Positions 18,601-27,845 are shown, counted from the stretch's first letter. The stretch: DNA of 64,000 nucleotides from Chelydra serpentina (GCA_037349315.1 JBAIAC010000613.1:1-64000); one strand, 5' to 3'. Made by a program: numbers and translations. Notes: generated by a model from the letters alone, not told the origin.

Positions 18601-20787
18601 GGTCTCCCCAAGGCTGTGATAGGCCCGCCAGGAAGCCGGTGGCTCCGTCCCTTCCCCTGAGCCCGCCTCCTCTGGGGGAAAAAGACAGACGGTCAGAGAC
18701 AGATGTCTGGGGCCTGGGACCCTCCACCCCTCCTCCCTCCATCCATCCCCCTTCCCCTTCATCCATCACCCTACCCTACCCCCTTCCCTCTCTACCCCTC
18801 ACGCTGGAACCAGACCTAGAGCATATTTGACTTCAGACACAAATTTGATGATTTAATGGGTCCGGGGGCATAAGCCCCTTCCCCCCCCCCCCGATTCCAT
18901 TCAGAAGAACAGCTAAGTCTGTGAAGGAAGATAGATTCCTGGCCATGCACACTTGCCCTTTAAGGAGGCTGGCCCTAGAAATACTTGTCTGCAGACAGAA
19001 ATTGAAACATTAAAGGGGAGTTGGGGGTGGGGCATAGGGAAACCACTTTGCCATCCTGTGTTAGGGGCTGACTATGTCGGACTTTCCCTTTAAGAGGGCG
19101 TGACCTACCAATATTTGTCTGCAGACAGAAATTTAAAAATGAAAAGGGAGTTGGAGAGTAATTCTAATAATGATGCCCCTAAACTCAGCCCCTCCCAAAG
19201 TAGCCATAAACTGTGAGTCAAATAAATAACCCTAAAAATCGAGCGACAATTAATAATATCCATACGAAATAGCCTTTAAGGGAAAGTAGGAGGGTGAATG
19301 ACATTGACACTTATTAATCATTTCTGATGGATAGTCATTATTAACCTTCAGTCATTAAATACTAAAATCCGTAAATAGTATATTAGTAAGAATTTATAAT
19401 TGATTATTAACACCCGTCAGTAAACATTTCAATAGAAAATCTCAATATAAATTAATAATTGTATTGATTAACTATATGTTGTTAAATATTTGAATATAAA
19501 ATATGTAACTAAATGATTAATCAATGATGTATAATTATTAACCATCTGTTATTGATATTTAAATATTAAAATATGTATATAATACATTGTTAACCATTTC
19601 TTATTGATAACTGTTAACTATCTGCCGTTAAATATTTGCCTGTTAAAATCTGTATAGAATCATTAAATTATGAACCACTTATTATGGATAGTAATTACCA
19701 CCTATCATTAAATATTTGAACAGTAAAATACTTAAATCATAATTACATTATTAAAATCATAATTAACCACTTGTCATTAACTAAGTAAACTTTAACATTG
19801 TATATAACTATTAAATTACCAACCATCATTGATAGTCATTATAACCTGCTATCATTAAATATTTGAATAATAAAATAGTTACATAACAATTATACTCTCT
19901 GTTATTGTTCGTCATTATCAGCCGTCAATAAATATTAAAATCTAAACAGGATAAGTAAACGATTAACTATTTAGTATTGGAAATCATCATTAGCCACCGG
20001 TCATTGATTATTTGTCTGTTAACACAGCTACACAATGATGACGTTACTATCCGTTAGTTAATCACTGATCGGCTATTTACGGGTTATTAACCGCACTCGA
20101 TTGTACCGATTGCCCTATTAGGTAAGGAGAGGTTCCTATCGTGGAACGAATCCCTGTATGTCCATTGTAACACAACCCGATTATCCATGCGCTAAGAACA
20201 AAGGGACGGAGCGACTGAGGCTGGAAACACCTGGCCTGACCCATCCGAGGGGGGCCTTGGCCTCTTCCCTGGCCACACAGTCCCCCCTGGCCCAGACTGA
20301 CCCACCTGGGTCTTCTCCTCCTCTCTCCCTGCCCGCGGAGGACCCCAGTCATTAATAATGGCTAATTAACAGCGACCAGGGCTTAGCTGATTGTGGCGGC
20401 GGGTCGGGGGGGAAGCATCACATACCTTCATGCTGCTCCCTGGGAAGAAAAGGAGAGAGAGAGAGAGAGAAAAGCTTGTTGCATATTAGTGTAGCCAGCA
20501 CCTGACCTGGGTCCTGACCCATCCAGGGCTGCTGTGTGCAAGGACCTCCGCGCCCCCCCCCCACCCGCCTTCCCAGGGTTAAGATCCGTGGGGCAGCCCA
20601 AATTAATTCAGTTCCAGGGCGGGGACGGGCTTGCTCGGAGGGGAGGGCAGGGAATGGGGCACGGGGGCTTTCCCCTCCCGGGGACACCGGCTCCCATTCG
20701 GCCCCAGGGCGGGGACTGGCTAGCTCAGGGGGAGCTGGGGGGGACGTTCACTTACTCCTCATACTCCACCTCTTCTACGTCAGACAT
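6595..20787 (-). CDS. TNNT1: TNNT1, slow skeletal troponin T, whole coding span
   Basis: Troponin T of slow skeletal muscle anchors the troponin complex to tropomyosin on thin filaments. Twelve coding exons can be chained by GT-AG sites and matching phases: 20787-20756, 20439-20426, 17389-17362, 10597-10576, 10177-10114, 9172-9056, 8349-8272, 8158-8048, 7708-7599, 7179-7089, 6913-6873, 6640-6595. With 27 instead of 28 bases in the third exon the total is 753 bases, 250 residues, close to the shorter human TNNT1 isoforms. Order: acidic hypervariable N-terminus (about 1-35), conserved tropomyosin-binding part with [11 protein letters not shown] and [20 protein letters not shown] (about 45-92), charged coiled-coil linker (93-150), and TnI/TnC-binding C-terminus ending GRLGGRWK. 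Slow-type identity rests on [11 protein letters not shown] and YNSISHAQK. Each intron holds a different repeat array. A 5' UTR exon should lie to the right of 20808 but was not identified. Confidence 0.95.
6873..6913 (-). CDS. TNNT1: TNNT1 coding exon 11
   Basis: 41 bases encode [13 protein letters not shown] plus two bases of Phe. The donor is GTGAG at 6868-6872 and the acceptor TTTGCAG is right of 6913. It is the C-terminal mutually recognised TnI/TnC-binding block of troponin T. Confidence 0.95.
7089..7179 (-). CDS. TNNT1: TNNT1 coding exon 10
   Basis: Encodes [20 protein letters not shown] and on to KYE, the coiled-coil segment that pairs with troponin I. Donor GTGAG at 7084-7088 and acceptor CCCCACAG right of 7179. 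Confidence 0.95.
7250..7575. repeat. Tandem intronic repeat with ATGGGAAATG words
   Basis: About three to four diverged copies of a 60-120 base unit in the TNNT1 intron between exons 9 and 10. The recurring words are GCTAACCCCAGGGGAT, CATGGGAAATG and GTGCAGAGCATCATGGGAAA. No coding capacity. Confidence 0.7.
7599..7708 (-). CDS. TNNT1: TNNT1 coding exon 9
   Basis: Encodes [20 protein letters not shown] and then [17 protein letters not shown], matching the slow troponin T segment with only conservative changes. Donor GTACAG at 7593-7598 and acceptor TTTGCCAG right of 7708. Confidence 0.95.
8048..8158 (-). CDS. TNNT1: TNNT1 coding exon 8
   Basis: 37 codons, in phase at both ends. The lysine- and glutamate-rich linker [20 protein letters not shown] is followed by [14 protein letters not shown], the conserved troponin T signature. 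Donor GTGAG and acceptor CCATGCAG. Confidence 0.96.
8272..8349 (-). CDS. TNNT1: TNNT1 coding exon 7
   Basis: 26 codons, phase 0 at both ends, encoding [20 protein letters not shown] then RQAKLA. Donor GTGAGT at 8266-8271 and acceptor CCTGGCAG right of 8349. Part of the tropomyosin-contacting helical region. Confidence 0.96.
8430..9055. repeat. Minisatellite carrying copies of an exon-intron junction
   Basis: About 21 units of 20-35 bases containing TACCCACAAT(T/C) fill the TNNT1 intron between coding exons 6 and 7. On the transcribed strand each unit reads (A)ATTGTGGGTA. That matches the true 5' splice site of exon 6, AATT|GTGGGTT, which abuts the array without a gap. The array therefore seems to have grown from the exon-intron boundary. 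Confidence 0.85.
9056..9172 (-). CDS. TNNT1: TNNT1 coding exon 6 (tropomyosin-binding core)
   Basis: 39 codons in phase: [20 protein letters not shown], then [19 protein letters not shown]. This is the most conserved part of troponin T and binds the tropomyosin overlap. The donor is the weaker GTGGGT, and the following intron repeats this junction many times (see 8430-9055). Acceptor CCCCCCAG right of 9172. Confidence 0.96.
9243..10090. repeat. 39-bp minisatellite in TNNT1 intron
   Basis: About 20 units with 39-base spacing (CAGCGCC at 9255, 9294, 9333), some longer variants after 9560. The unit contains GCGCCCC(C)TGCTGA and CCCTTACCCCGCTCCCC. On the transcribed strand this gives GGGGTAAGGGG, a splice-donor-like word. 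Units with five C after GCG also resemble the CTCF core read on the minus strand (TCAGCAGGGGGCGC). Long open frames here are artefacts. Confidence 0.92.
10114..10177 (-). CDS. TNNT1: TNNT1 coding exon 5
   Basis: Encodes [20 protein letters not shown] then FD, the start of the conserved troponin T body. Two nested AGs (CCCCGCAG|CAG|G) could serve as acceptor. The first gives [11 protein letters not shown], exactly parallel to the human slow isoform, so it was chosen. Use of the second would drop one serine codon (NAGNAG-type choice). Donor GTGAGT at 10108-10113. Confidence 0.93.
10576..10597 (-). CDS. TNNT1: TNNT1 coding exon 4 (micro-exon)
   Basis: A 22-base exon encoding the EERPKP stretch. 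The acceptor TTCTTCACAG has a clear pyrimidine tract and the donor is GTAACT. Its phase requires one preceding G, which the upstream exon supplies. Confidence 0.9.
10598..11265. other. TNNT1 intron, purine-rich unique sequence
   Basis: A/G-rich stretch with runs of A and G at 10850-10915 and 10975-11090. No repeat family or exon was recognised. Confidence 0.4.
11266..11350. repeat. Short 24-bp tandem repeat, three copies
   Basis: CAGCAGCTCCCCTTCCAGCC recurs at 24-base spacing. Confidence 0.8.
11420..11815. repeat. 66-bp minisatellite, six copies
   Basis: GTGACTCC occurs at 11581, 11647, 11713 and 11779, an exact 66-base period, with older, less regular copies to the left. Because 66 is divisible by three, both strands stay open in one frame, giving spurious repeat peptides. 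Confidence 0.92.
11816..12279. other. TNNT1 intron, unique sequence with hairpin
   Basis: CpG-containing unique sequence between two arrays. It holds an inverted repeat of 17 bases (one mismatch) at 12016-12032 and 12073-12089, arms TCTATATCTCAGCCCGG and CCGGGCTGAGATGTAGA, with a 40-base loop. No ORF of note. Confidence 0.5.
12280..15235. repeat. 3-kb C-rich macrosatellite in TNNT1 intron
   Basis: Roughly 3 kb of higher-order tandem repeats built from CCATCCATCCACCCC and CCAGCCCCCCCTCTATCCA. After about 14260 a derived form adds CAGCTACCCC and CCACGCCTCCCAGCCAGCCC. The strand that becomes pre-mRNA (minus) is strongly G-rich with many GGGG runs. Open frames of 910 and 1001 codons on the plus strand consist only of repeat peptide and have no support as genes. 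Confidence 0.95.
15237..15360. mobile_element. Short non-autonomous TIR DNA element (MITE)
   Basis: 124-base element with inverted ends GGGTGACCAGATG and TGTCTGGTCACCC, plus internal mirrored words CCCGATTTT on both sides. I recognise the sequence as a common sauropsid miniature transposon but cannot assign a superfamily. A target-site duplication is not obvious because it landed in the C-rich array. Confidence 0.7.
15361..16059. other. TNNT1 intron, low-complexity and unique sequence
   Basis: G-run rich sequence (15460-15540, 15740-15850) around unique stretches. No exon with acceptable phase could be placed between coding exons 3 and 4 here. Confidence 0.4.
16060..16950. repeat. Minisatellite with GGGCCCTGCAGTGACACAGT
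   Basis: About 26 units of 30-37 bases in which GGGCCCTGCAGTGA(CA/TG)CAGT alternates with G-rich spacers of variable length. On the pre-mRNA strand it is C-rich, unlike the 12.3-15.2 kb array. A block near 16270-16420 is repeated near 16510-16660, a higher-order duplication. Confidence 0.92.
17362..17389 (-). CDS. TNNT1: TNNT1 coding exon 3 (acidic N-terminus), one extra base
   Basis: 28 bases between acceptor CTCTCTGAAG and donor GTGAGA encode the acidic hypervariable region. The phases of its neighbours require 27 bases. With 28 the frame meets TGA in this exon. Removing one C from the CC at 17377-17378 (plus strand) gives a run of E with T and A, as expected for this segment, and restores the downstream frame. 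I read this as a one-base sequence error, or less likely a cassette exon that is skipped. Confidence 0.65.
17540..18480 (+). mobile_element. Old LTR (family B) in TNNT1 intron
   Basis: Diverged copy of the LTR seen at 41010-42170. Shared words include GATCCTTG...CATCTCAGAT at 17960, ACTGAGGTC at 18002, GTGTCTGATCCTTTGGGA at 18280 and a CATATTTGA-like word at 18350. It is older than the other copies judging by mismatches. It contains a perfect 12-bp stem (17868-17879 with 17889-17900). Confidence 0.6.
18481..19229. other. TNNT1 intron with duplicated ATTTGTCTGCAGACAG segment
   Basis: Two, possibly three, diverged copies of a segment of about 125 bases: CCCTTTAAG, then A(C/A)TTGTCTGCAGACAGAAAT, then AAAGGGGAGTTGG (18955-19030 and 19085-19155, a weaker one near 18830). 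Otherwise unique. Confidence 0.5.
19230..20110. repeat. AT-rich diverged tandem array
   Basis: About 880 bases dominated by A and T inside a GC-rich window. Words such as CATTAAATATTTGAA, ATTAACCA(T/C)C and TATTGATAGTCATTATTA recur at irregular intervals of roughly 60-130 bases, suggesting an old tandem repeat. No ORF. Could act as a matrix-attachment-like segment, which is inference. Confidence 0.65.
20426..20439 (-). CDS. TNNT1: TNNT1 coding exon 2 (14-base micro-exon)
   Basis: Encodes EEQHE with split codons at both ends. Acceptor TTCTTCCCAG and donor GTATGT flank it. The size and acidic coding fit the short alternative 5' exons of troponin T genes. Phase agrees with exon 1 and with a 27-base exon 3. 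Confidence 0.8.
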
Positions 20788-20808
20788 GGTGGTGGCTGGT
20801 GGGTTCAC
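20756..20808 (-). CDS. TNNT1: TNNT1 start-codon exon
   Basis: The ATG is at 20787-20785 in ACCACCATGTC, a strong Kozak context. It encodes [11 protein letters not shown], the canonical troponin T N-terminus (human slow isoform begins MSDTEEQEYEE). The 5' UTR part 20808-20788 is preceded by acceptor CCCCCCCAG, so a non-coding exon 1 lies further right. Donor GTAAGT at 20750-20755. Confidence 0.93.
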
Positions 20809-21465
20809 CTGGGGGGGCGGGGGGGAGAGAAATAGACATAGATCAGCACTTTGGGGGGGGGGGAGAGTTCGGTGGGGGAAGGTTTCAGGGCTGGGCTGGC
20901 AGGGGGCTGCGGGTCGGGAGTGAGGGGCACCGGCAGGGCTTGGGGGAGCCCAGGGCCGGGCTAGCAGGGGGCTGCGGGTCGGGAGTGAGGGGAACCGGCA
21001 GGACTCGGGGAACAGGGCGGGGGGGCTGGACTGTCCTTGAGGTGGCCTCAGAGCTCGGGGCGCGCTGCGGGGTAGGGGGCGGCAGCTGCCGAAAGGTCAT
21101 AGCTATTTCGGGGTCTGGCTGCCATTGTCTCCTGCATGTGTCTCTCTGTGTCTCTAAATAACAATGCGGTCGGGCGGGAGGCCAGGCTGCCGGGATCTGC
21201 CCTGTGCCAGCCTCCTCCCCACCCCCCGCTGTCACTCCTGCGCCGAGCGTCCCGGTCTCAGCCGGGCCGAGAGATGCAGCCGCTCCCTCCCCGGGCCTCT
21301 GGGGGCACCGTCCTCTGGCTCCCCGAACCCCCTGCACCACAGCCGCCCTCCAGCACCCCCGACGGCCTTCCGTGGCTCGCTGCCTGGCCGGTGTGAGCTG
21401 GGGGGGCAGGTTTGGGGGCTTCAGGGAGGAGTTTGAGGCGGGCTCAGGGGTGACCGGCAAAGGGT
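20809..21465. other. TNNT1 5' region, exon 1 not resolved
   Basis: Contains two tandem copies of the dispersed G-rich GGGAGTGAGGGG(C/A)ACCGGCAG sequence (20885-21010) and unique GC-rich DNA. The non-coding first exon and promoter of TNNT1 are expected here or further right; no convincing TATA box was found. Confidence 0.4.
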
Positions 21466-21900
21466 TTGGGGGCCAGGAGCGGATTTGGAGGGGGGGAAGA
21501 GTCAGGGGGAGTTTGGGGGGATGGTTCAGGGGTCTTGGGGTGTCTTTGGGAGGGAGGATTTGGGGGGCTCAGGGGTGACTGGGGAGGGTTTGGGGGGGTT
21601 GGGGTGACTTTGGGAGGGAGGATTTGGGGGGTCAGGGGTGACTGGGGAGGGTTTGGGGGGTTGGGGTGACTTTGGGAGGATTTGGGGGGTCAGGGGTGAC
21701 TGGGGAGGGGTTGGGGGGTTGGGTGACTTTGGGAGAGAGGATTTGGGGGGTCAGGGGTGACTGGGGAGGGGTTGGGGGGGCCAGATGGGAGTTTGGGGAG
21801 AAGGTTCCAGGGATCAGGGGTGAGTTTTGGGGGAAGGTTTGGAGGGGCTGGGGGTGGGGGTGGGGGTAAGGTTTGGGGGGGGTCGGGGCATGACTTTGGG
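21466..21900. repeat. 60-bp G-rich minisatellite
   Basis: About six units with TCAGGGGTGACTGGGGAGGG and GGTTGGGGTGACTTTGGGAG. Open plus-strand frames here are repeat peptides. Confidence 0.85.
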
Positions 21901-24500
21901 GAAGGTTATGGGGTGCATTCAGGGGGAAGGACTGGGAGGTCAGGTGTGAGTTGGGGGGCAGGGTTTAAGGGGTCTTTGGCAGTTCTGTATTTCACCATGG
22001 ATCCCCCCCAGTGGGGGACCCCAGGCGCCCCCACCCTGCAGCCCCCCCAGAACCCCCTAGCCCTGGTACCTGGGGATGCGCAGTTGGTTCAGGGCTCCTC
22101 AGGATCTGCACAGAGTCACTCTCTGCACTGGGGGGGGATTTATTAGGGGGAACCAGACACCAGGCCCCCCAGCTCCCTCCCACATGATTGGCCGGAGGGG
22201 GCGTGACACGCCTGTGACATCATTGGCAAATTCCTAGGGGAAATATTCATATTAGAAGGAACAGGGGGACATGACCAGACAGGTGGATTTTGGGAGGAGA
22301 GGGGTGCTGCGAGCTTCCCCGCAGCAGTGCCCCAGCTAGAGATCCCGACGCTGCGAGCTTCCCCGTGGCAGTGCCCCAGCCAAGGAGGGCAGGAGGTTGG
22401 GGAGAGGGAAAGAATAGACACTGTCGGGTTCTGATTCCATTGTTCCAGGGATGCTTGGGCTGAAATGTCAGGGTAACCCGAGCCTCTGCAGCTGTCCGAG
22501 GGGAGATAAACATAGCCGGGGGGGGGTGTCCGGAGTGAGGGGCACAGGCGGGGCTGGGGGGAGCCCAGGGCTGGGCTGGCAGGGGGCTGCAGATCAGGGC
22601 GGGGAGCCAGGACTCCTGGGTTCTCTCCCTGGCTCTGGGAGGGGAGTGGGGGCTGGAGGGTTAGAGTCTGGGGGGGGGGGGGGGGCTGGGCGGCCAGGAC
22701 TCCTGGGTTCTCTCCCCAGGTACCTGATCTCACCCTCCAGTCCCTGCGCACCTGTCGCTGCGGTGGGAACATTCCCGAGCTTTGTTCTAAACTGGGAGCA
22801 GTGAGCTCACGGGGCCGGCCCCGCCTGCCTTATGGGGGCAGCTGGAGGAGAGGGGAGCGGGCGGGGCGAGATCTATCCATCCCACCTCCACACTGGCCAG
22901 CCAGCCATCCCCGCCCCCCGCCAGGTGTCTGAGGATGGGCCCACTACCCACATCCCCCCGGGCCCGAAATAAACCCAGCCCCGCGTCAAACCACGTTGCC
23001 TTCCCGCCCCCGGCCTTGTCTCTCTGCTGGGTGACCCTGAGCCGGGAAGGGGGAAATGCCCCAAATCCACCCTTTCGAGACGCCTTGGAGAGGCCCAGGA
23101 CCGGTCGTTCGGGCCCGGGCCGGCTCACGCGCCAGCCCGGAGCTGGGAGCCGGGGACTTGCGGGGTTCGCGGATGAGGAGGAGACACGGGGCGTATTTCT
23201 GGGTGTTTCCCTGGCTCGCGGGATGGTACCGACGCCACCGGATTAGCCGGGGGACGCTCCACCTCCGTCCCCGTCCGCTGCCTCCGAGCTCCAAGGGGGA
23301 TGTGGGCGGCGAGGTGGCCGGGGCGGTGGAACGGCACCGGCGTCTCTACTTCGCTTTGGCGTTTGTGGGAAACTGTCTAGGAACCGTTGAATGGTGAATG
23401 GCCTGATGCCAGTTCCTCAAACATTTCACGTCACCCCCCCGTTACCCGTGTCCGGTCACCCCCCCTCCATTGCAGGAGCTGTGGCTGGGAGCCGGGGCTA
23501 GGGTCCCCAGCTGGGGGTGGGGCTGGGGGCCGGGCCTGAGGCTGGGGGCAGGGCTGGGATGGGGCTGGGGGCAGGGCCTGAGGCTGGGGGCGGGGCTCGG
23601 AGTGGGGCTGGGGGCGGGGCAACGGCTGGAGGTGGGGCTGGGGGCAGGGCCTGCGGCTGGGGGTGGGGCTGGAAGGTGACTGCGGGCAGGGCCATGGCTG
23701 GAGGTGGGGCTGGGTGTGGGGCAGGGCTGGAAGGTGACTGGGGACGGGGCCACGGCTGGAGGTGGGGCTGGAAGGTGACTGGGGGCGGGGCCTGCGGCTG
23801 GGGGAGGGGCTGGATGGTGACTGGGGGCGGGGCCACGGCTGGAGGTGGGGGTAGAGCTGGGGCCAAGAGTGGGGCCATGGTCAGGGCTGGGAGGGGAGAT
23901 GAGACCAGGGCCACGGCTGGGGGCAGGGCCGGAGCAGAGCTGGGAGCAGACCTGGGCTGTGTGACGCTCCCTCCCTGCCCCCCATGGGGGCTGGCCCGGG
24001 CCCCGCCGCACCCCCCCAAACATTCCTCTACACCCCCCCTCCCCAGTTTGGGGACCTCTGCCTTATGCTGATCGATGCAGCTAATTCCCGGCGTATCCCC
24101 AGGAAATAGAATCGACTTCACGGCCACGGCCGAGGTCTTGAGTCGCCAGACCGAGGTCTCCCGCGCCGGTCAGGACTCCCCTGCCCCCCCCCCCCAGCCA
24201 GCTCTCACGGGGGAATCGAGGCAGACGCGGCCCACGGGCGCCCGGCCCCGTTCTCACCCGTGCGGCTCAGTCCGGAACAACTTCTTGCGACGCGGCGGCT
24301 CCCCGACAAACCTGCCCTAAAATCCCTCCCTCAGAGCCGTGTGGCTAAGGAGCCTTTCACCCAGACGCCCTCTCGCGCCGTTCCCCTCTCACGACATTGC
24401 CAAAGAATGGGCCGGAAGCGGGTCGCTGGGCAAGGTCCGAAATATTCACCCACCGGGCGGGGAACGCGTCCGATCTCGCGGGACTGGTAGAACATTTTAG
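21901..24500. other. Intergenic GC-rich sequence
   Basis: No host gene recognised. A minus-strand AATAAA at 22139-22144 has no recognisable upstream exons. The sequence CCCGACGCTGCGAGCTTCCC is duplicated near 22340, in shortened form near 22300, and recurs at 24510-24535. A low-complexity GGGGCTGGGGGC-type array spans 23510-23930 with units of about 35-60 bases, some carrying GAAGGTGACTG. Confidence 0.5.
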
Positions 24501-24574
24501 TTAGGTGTGGAGATCCCGACGCTGCGAGCTTCCCCGCAGCAGTGCGCCAGCCAAGGAGGGCAGGAGGTTGGGGA

Positions 24575-24813
24575 GAGGGGTGCAAATGTATTAATTGGTT
24601 CACCCCTTCGTCAACGGAAAATGGACGTACACCAGCTTTTGTAAACCTGAGCAGAATTACCGCACACGGCAGGCAAACTCACTGGTAAAGATAAACAGTA
24701 CAAAAAAGTGTATTGTCTGCAGAAGAGAGATTTTAAGTGGTTATAAGTGATAGGCAAAATGTCAGCGTTAGTTACCAAAAGAAGATAAAATATAAACCCG
24801 CAGTCTAAACTCT
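24575..24813. mobile_element. Repeat H, left part of interrupted copy 1
   Basis: Matches 38790-38988 (GTGCAAATGTATT, CTTCGTCAA(C/T)GGAAA, GGTTATAAGTGATAGGCAAA). The copy resumes at 26040 after a DNA transposon. Family unknown to me; possibly part of an LTR element. Confidence 0.65.
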
Positions 24814-26031
24814 ACTCCTGGGGGAATTCTGCATGCGTATAATTAACGAGCGAATATTTTAATTTTTTGCGCCGAAAAAAGCTTCTGCCAAAATGTTGCT
24901 GCAGTTACGCCTTTCTCCCACCAGAGGGCGATGTGGTGCAAGAACAGCAGCAGCTCCCAGCAGAAAATCACTTCTGCAGTTCCTCCTTTTGCCCACCAGG
25001 GGGCGATGTGGTGATAGTGCAAAGCAGCAGCTCCCGGCCAGCTAGGGAAGAGAAAGAGCCAGCCTTCTTTGCAGCGCCTGTCATGCCAGGTGAGGAGACA
25101 GGGGCTATGGGGAGACAGACAGCGTGGGCTGCTAGGGGGTCAGAAAGGGGCTCATAAGAGGTAGTGGGGGAGGACAGACTGGGGCAGGGGCTGAGTGGGA
25201 GTGGAGGCACAGGGGTGAGGGAGGTGCAGGGCCACATGGGGATGGGGGAGGGGGTGCAGAGCTACATAGGGACAGAGAGTGGCTGAGTGGGGGCAGAGAC
25301 GCATGGGGACAGGCGGTGCAGGGAAACATGGGGACAGGGGGTGGCTGTTTAGGGGCACAGAGACCCATAAGAATGAGGGAGGGGGTACAGAGCCACACAG
25401 AGACAGGGGGAGAGGGTGCAGGGCCACATGGGGATGGGGGAGGGCATGTCTGAGTGGGGGCAGAGGGACACATGTGGACAGGGGGTGCAAGAACACATGG
25501 GGGTGCAGGAACACACGAGGATGGGGCAGATGTGCCTGACTGCATGGGAGAGGTTAGCGGTCAGCCAGGATCTGCATGGGGGAAGCTCCCTAACAATCCC
25601 TCCCCACCCCGCAAAAAAACCTGATCCATACTTTTCCCACCCATAACCAACAAACCTCCAAGTTCAAACACTCAGGCTCCTTCCCAGCAATTACTTCCCT
25701 CTCCCTCAGCTCCTCCGTTCCCCTGGACTCCCCCCAGCCTTTGCACGGCTTCCGAGGGGTGCGGGAAATACGGTTCTGAATTATTACTCAGAGTTCGGTA
25801 TGAATATATCTAGTCGGGAATCGAGTTGTCAAAAAACCATTTCCTGGCTCCGTTCTGTGTTGTTACAGACGTACCTGCTGACAGGTACTTTGAAATAAAT
25901 GATCAACAAATAACTGAAAGTGGGGTGATTATCTCGTGTTATTTGGACAAAAAATATATGCAGAATTTTGCAGAAGTTTCAACTATTGTGCACAGGATTT
26001 TTCATGTTGTGGCGCAGATTCCCCCAGGAGT
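24814..26031. mobile_element. hAT-like DNA transposon, non-autonomous, 1218 bp
   Basis: Inverted ends ACTCCTGGGGGAATTCTGC (left) and, read inward from the right, ACTCCTGGGGGAATCTGCG. It is flanked by 8-base direct repeats TAAACTCT (24806-24813) and AAAACTCT (26032-26039), one mismatch. The uninterrupted paralog at 39800-39850 shows the empty site. An 8-base duplication and these termini fit the hAT superfamily. No transposase frame is visible. Internally it holds two copies of a CCCACCAG(A/G)GGGCGATGTG motif (24920, 24995) and a 60-bp G-rich satellite (25150-25540). A 92-codon frame at 25826-26104 crosses the right end and is spurious. Confidence 0.82.
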
Positions 26032-26039
26032 AAAACTCT

Positions 26040-26105
26040 CAACCCTAGTCGACTGGGCAACGTCTAGAGGAAGCCGTTGTTTTCACCCCACTGGGTATTG
26101 CTGAA
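26040..26105. mobile_element. Repeat H, right part of copy 1
   Basis: CAACCCTAGTCGACTGGGCA through CCCCACTGGGTATTGC matches 39818-39880, completing the element interrupted at 24813. Confidence 0.65.
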
Positions 26106-26239
26106 ACAAAGTAGGAAGTGGGGAGGGTTGACCTGGGGATGCCGCAGGGAAGTTTTACTGCGACTGTCTGCTTGGGGGATGGAATAGCAGGGGGGTGACT
26201 TCACTGGAGGGATGATACCTAAGCATGTGACCTGAGCCA

Positions 26240-26575
26240 GGAGGGGGATTGGGGCCAGGTAACACCTTTTCCCTGGGAACTGGACAAAGGCTGGAGGAGG
26301 AGCCAGGGGGAGGCTGGGTAAAACGCCTGGAGGGTTTTTTTTATAGTTTGAAGCTGGCTGGGGAAACTAAGGGAGCCCCAGGGCTGGGGTCTAAGCTCCC
26401 TGCCCCCAAGAGGGACCGGACTGAGGGGTCCTGTTTGTACCTACAAGCTCTGTTTGGGCCTGTGTTCCTGTCGTCTAATAAACCTTCCGTTTTGCGGGCT
26501 GGCTGAGAGTCACGGTGAATCGCAGGCAGTGGGGGGGCAGGGTCCTGACGGCCCCTCCCTTCATAACAATCGCCG
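26240..26575 (+). mobile_element. LTR fragment related to family A (3' half)
   Basis: Shares CCCAGGGCTGGGGTCTAAGC, ACTGAGGGGTCCT, ACAAGCTCTGTTTGG, the AATAAACCTTC signal and GGCTGGCTGAGAGTCAC with the LTR at 40157-40728. The 5' half differs, so it is a separate subfamily or recombinant. Confidence 0.6.
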
Positions 26576-26984
26576 TTCACAGGACGCAGATTTCACCCCC
26601 GAAACCTGGGCCAGTCTCCTCTGGTGCAGCCCTCAGCTTTCTGAGTGTCCTTGTTTCCTGCAGCGTCAGTGGGGGAGGAGATCAGGCAACCCATGGGGGC
26701 CTCCCCGGGTTCTGTTTTATACCCTCAGTCCATGTGCTTGGAGAACACAAGTCCAGGCATGTCTGGGGGGGCCTTGCCGAGTCCCCCAGCAACACCCGGG
26801 TGTGTCTCCGGTGAGTGAGTCACTGAATTGCAAAACTCAGGCAGGACAATGGCTGGTGATGTCTGTTCAGCACCCACCCGCGGCAGGTCCGAACCAAGTC
26901 CACTCACCACTGTAAGGCCCCTGGAAGCGCTCTTGCCTTTGACACCCAGCTGCTCAACTCCAAGGAGGTTCAAACCCTTAATAA

Positions 26985-27845
26985 ATCCGTTTTACCCTGT
27001 ATAAAGCTTATACAGGGTAAACTCATAAATTGTTCGCTTTCTATTGCAAAGATAGAAAGTATGCACACCTGTTTGCTCTCCCTTTGCACTAACTCGTACT
27101 CAAGGAAACTTAATAAGTAAAAAGTGATTTTAATAAGTACAAAAGATAGGATGTAAGTGAGTTCAATTGGTGACCGACAGAACAAAGCAAGTTACTTAGT
27201 AAAATAAAATAAAACACGCACATCTATGTCTATTCAAAGTTAACACATATAAAAGCCTCACCAGATTCGGATATTTTCCTTTTTACAGGCTGTAGAATCA
27301 GCCTGGGCCCAGCTGAGTCCAGCAGACTCTCACACCCCTTTGTCCTTTGTTCAGTTCCCCTCAGGAATGTCCATGGGGGGGTGGAGAGCCTCTCCCTTTA
27401 GCCAGCTGAAGACAAAATGGAAGGGTCTTGCAAGGGCTTTTATAGCCTTTCTTCCTCTCCCTGCGTAGGATCCAGTAGCCCTGGAGTTTTGGGATCACAT
27501 GGGCAAGTCCCCTGTCCATGTGCCCTGACCAGTCTAACCAGTTGCATCCTTGATTGGGGTCTGCACCTTCTTTTGTCTGTTAAGTACTTGTGCTTAACTT
27601 GCACATTCCTTCCTCTGGACCTGGCCCCATGTTCTTACAAAAGCTATGCATAAAACCAGCAAATATAAAACCAATGTTCATAACTACCACCACAACAATG
27701 ATACATGCATACAAACAGAAGGAATAAATTCAGTAGGTCATAACTTTCACAGAGATATGTTACATGGCACATGTAGCATAAAATGTTACACATATATAGT
27801 TATAAGCATCTCCCCATAAAGTTTTATGGGGAACACCGTCACACA
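26985..27845 (-). mobile_element. Probable solo LTR (family E)
   Basis: Read on the minus strand it starts TGTGTGACGG at 27845, has a promoter-like CTATAAAAGC at about 27440, and runs to about 26985. The lower end is uncertain. AATAAA words occur but none is decisive. No coding sequence. Confidence 0.45.

Noticed and set aside
18655..18690. An additional acidic TNNT1 exon at AGGAGGCGGGCTCAGG
   Set aside because: It has an acceptor-like CCCCCAG but no donor, and the phases of neighbouring exons already fit without it.
22139..22144. AATAAA as the 3' end of a TNNI3 gene
   Set aside because: No troponin I C-terminal coding sequence (ending in a K/E/G-rich tail) was seen to its right on the minus strand.
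25826..26104. A 92-codon frame resembling a plausible small protein
   Set aside because: It crosses the right boundary of a hAT-like element into repeat H; the reading is created by the insertion.
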